Assembly: GCA_002862325.1 (NCBI GenBank)
Contig: PKCT01000139.1
Location: forward strand, 1 to 14,305
Direction of reading: 5' to 3'
DNA length: 14,305 nt
Source of the DNA: Phycisphaerae bacterium
GTDB taxonomy: Bacteria > Planctomycetota > Phycisphaerae > Phycisphaerales > SM1A02
Part shown: piece by piece, positions 13,981 to 14,305 of the stretch
Layout of the letters: each line of letters starts with the position of its first letter
Numbering within the stretch: position 1 is the first letter of the stretch
The notes under the pieces: generated by a model
Databases searched by the model: none
Told to the model about the DNA's origin: nothing
The model's input: only the letters and a program-made list of their open reading frames with translations
Position numbers and translations under genes: made by a program

Positions 13981-14305
13981 ATGTCGACCGAATTGCAGGC
14001 CCCCGAGTCCGTCCTCGAGACGGATTTGTCCGGACGTACCACCACCAAGAAGGAAATCGTCGATCGAATCGCCGCGGAGACGCAGCAGTCTCGCGCCGAT
14101 GTGAAGCGCACGGTTCAGGCATTCCTCGACGAAGTGATCGAAGAGCTTGGAAAGGGTAATCGATTGGAGTTCCGGGACTTCGGCGTGTTCGAGATTCGAG
14201 AGCGTGCCGCACGGCGTGCACAGAATCCCAAGACGCTCGAGCAGGTGGATGTTCCCGCACGTCGAACCGTCAAGTTCAAGACCGGGCGATTGATGAAGAA
14301 CAAGG
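13981..14305 (+). CDS. HU/IHF-family DNA-binding protein, C-terminus cut by window
   Basis: 108 codons are visible and no stop is reached. The start ATG has AGGAGA about 6 bases ahead. After an unusual N-terminal extension of about 20 residues (MSTELQAPESVLETDLSGRT), the HU fold begins with TTKKEIVDRIA (21-31). It continues through the dimer helices to the beta-arm region with LEFRDFGVFEIRERAARRAQ and NPKT. It closes with VPARRTVKFKTGRLMK, the standard C-terminal signature, so only a few residues are missing. Family knowledge: homo- or heterodimers bend DNA and compact the nucleoid. The visible Pro in NPKT lies where HU/IHF arms carry the intercalating proline. HU and IHF cannot be told apart here, so no symbol is given. 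It is driven by its own promoter. Confidence 0.93.
   Translation, partial: MSTELQAPESVLETDLSGRTTTKKEIVDRIAAETQQSRADVKRTVQAFLDEVIEELGKGNRLEFRDFGVFEIRERAARRAQNPKTLEQVDVPARRTVKFKTGRLMKNK

Noticed and set aside
1..14305. CRISPR arrays, tRNA or rRNA genes, insertion sequences
   Set aside because: No regularly spaced repeats, no tRNA cloverleaf, no rRNA segments and no transposase-like frames were seen.

Overview
The window is high-GC bacterial DNA with G/C-rich third codon positions. The gene mix suggests a Gram-negative bacterium of the Planctomycetota, most plausibly a Phycisphaerae-like lineage. It contains paired GspG-like pseudopilins, a membrane-anchored Hanks-type Ser/Thr kinase, a FloA/NfeD membrane-microdomain cluster, and lipid A and heptose genes. 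The taxonomy is inferred from gene content only, since no rRNA or marker gene is present.

Left block, minus strand (1-6114). A cluster reads right to left: NfeD1b-type ClpP-like membrane protease, short NfeD, flotillin-like FloA, then a family 2 glycosyltransferase cut by the window edge. The genes overlap or lie within about 20 bases, so they are probably one operon for membrane microdomain organisation plus a lipid-linked or envelope glycosyltransferase. Upstream lie two tandem paralogous pseudopilin-like genes, insulated from the operon by a perfect 12-bp intrinsic terminator.

Middle (6115-6911). About 800 bases have no credible gene. The first part upstream of the pseudopilins is AT-rich. 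From about 6229 to 6740 the DNA is full of hairpins, including an 11-bp hairpin, a possible H-type pseudoknot, and a long imperfect helix pairing 6502-6524 with 6719-6740 around smaller hairpins. G-U pairs make the folds better as plus-strand RNA. It matches no RNA family I could recognise and is the best candidate here for something undescribed. A good sigma70-like promoter follows, then a RidA-family gene.

Right block. RidA (plus) converges on a Ser/Thr kinase (minus). The kinase carries an N-terminal segment like the GspE/MshE N-terminal domain and a C-terminal membrane anchor. Divergent from it is a tightly packed plus-strand operon: family 9 (heptosyltransferase-like) glycosyltransferase, Maf nucleotide pyrophosphatase, a three-helix membrane protein, LpxK and bifunctional HldE. 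LpxK makes lipid A and HldE makes the ADP-heptose precursor that a heptosyltransferase would use, so the operon points to a lipid A/heptose LPS. A terminator-like hairpin containing the hldE stop codon ends it. A small probable lipoprotein follows, then a second terminator-like hairpin and a strong promoter in front of an HU/IHF-family gene that runs off the right edge.
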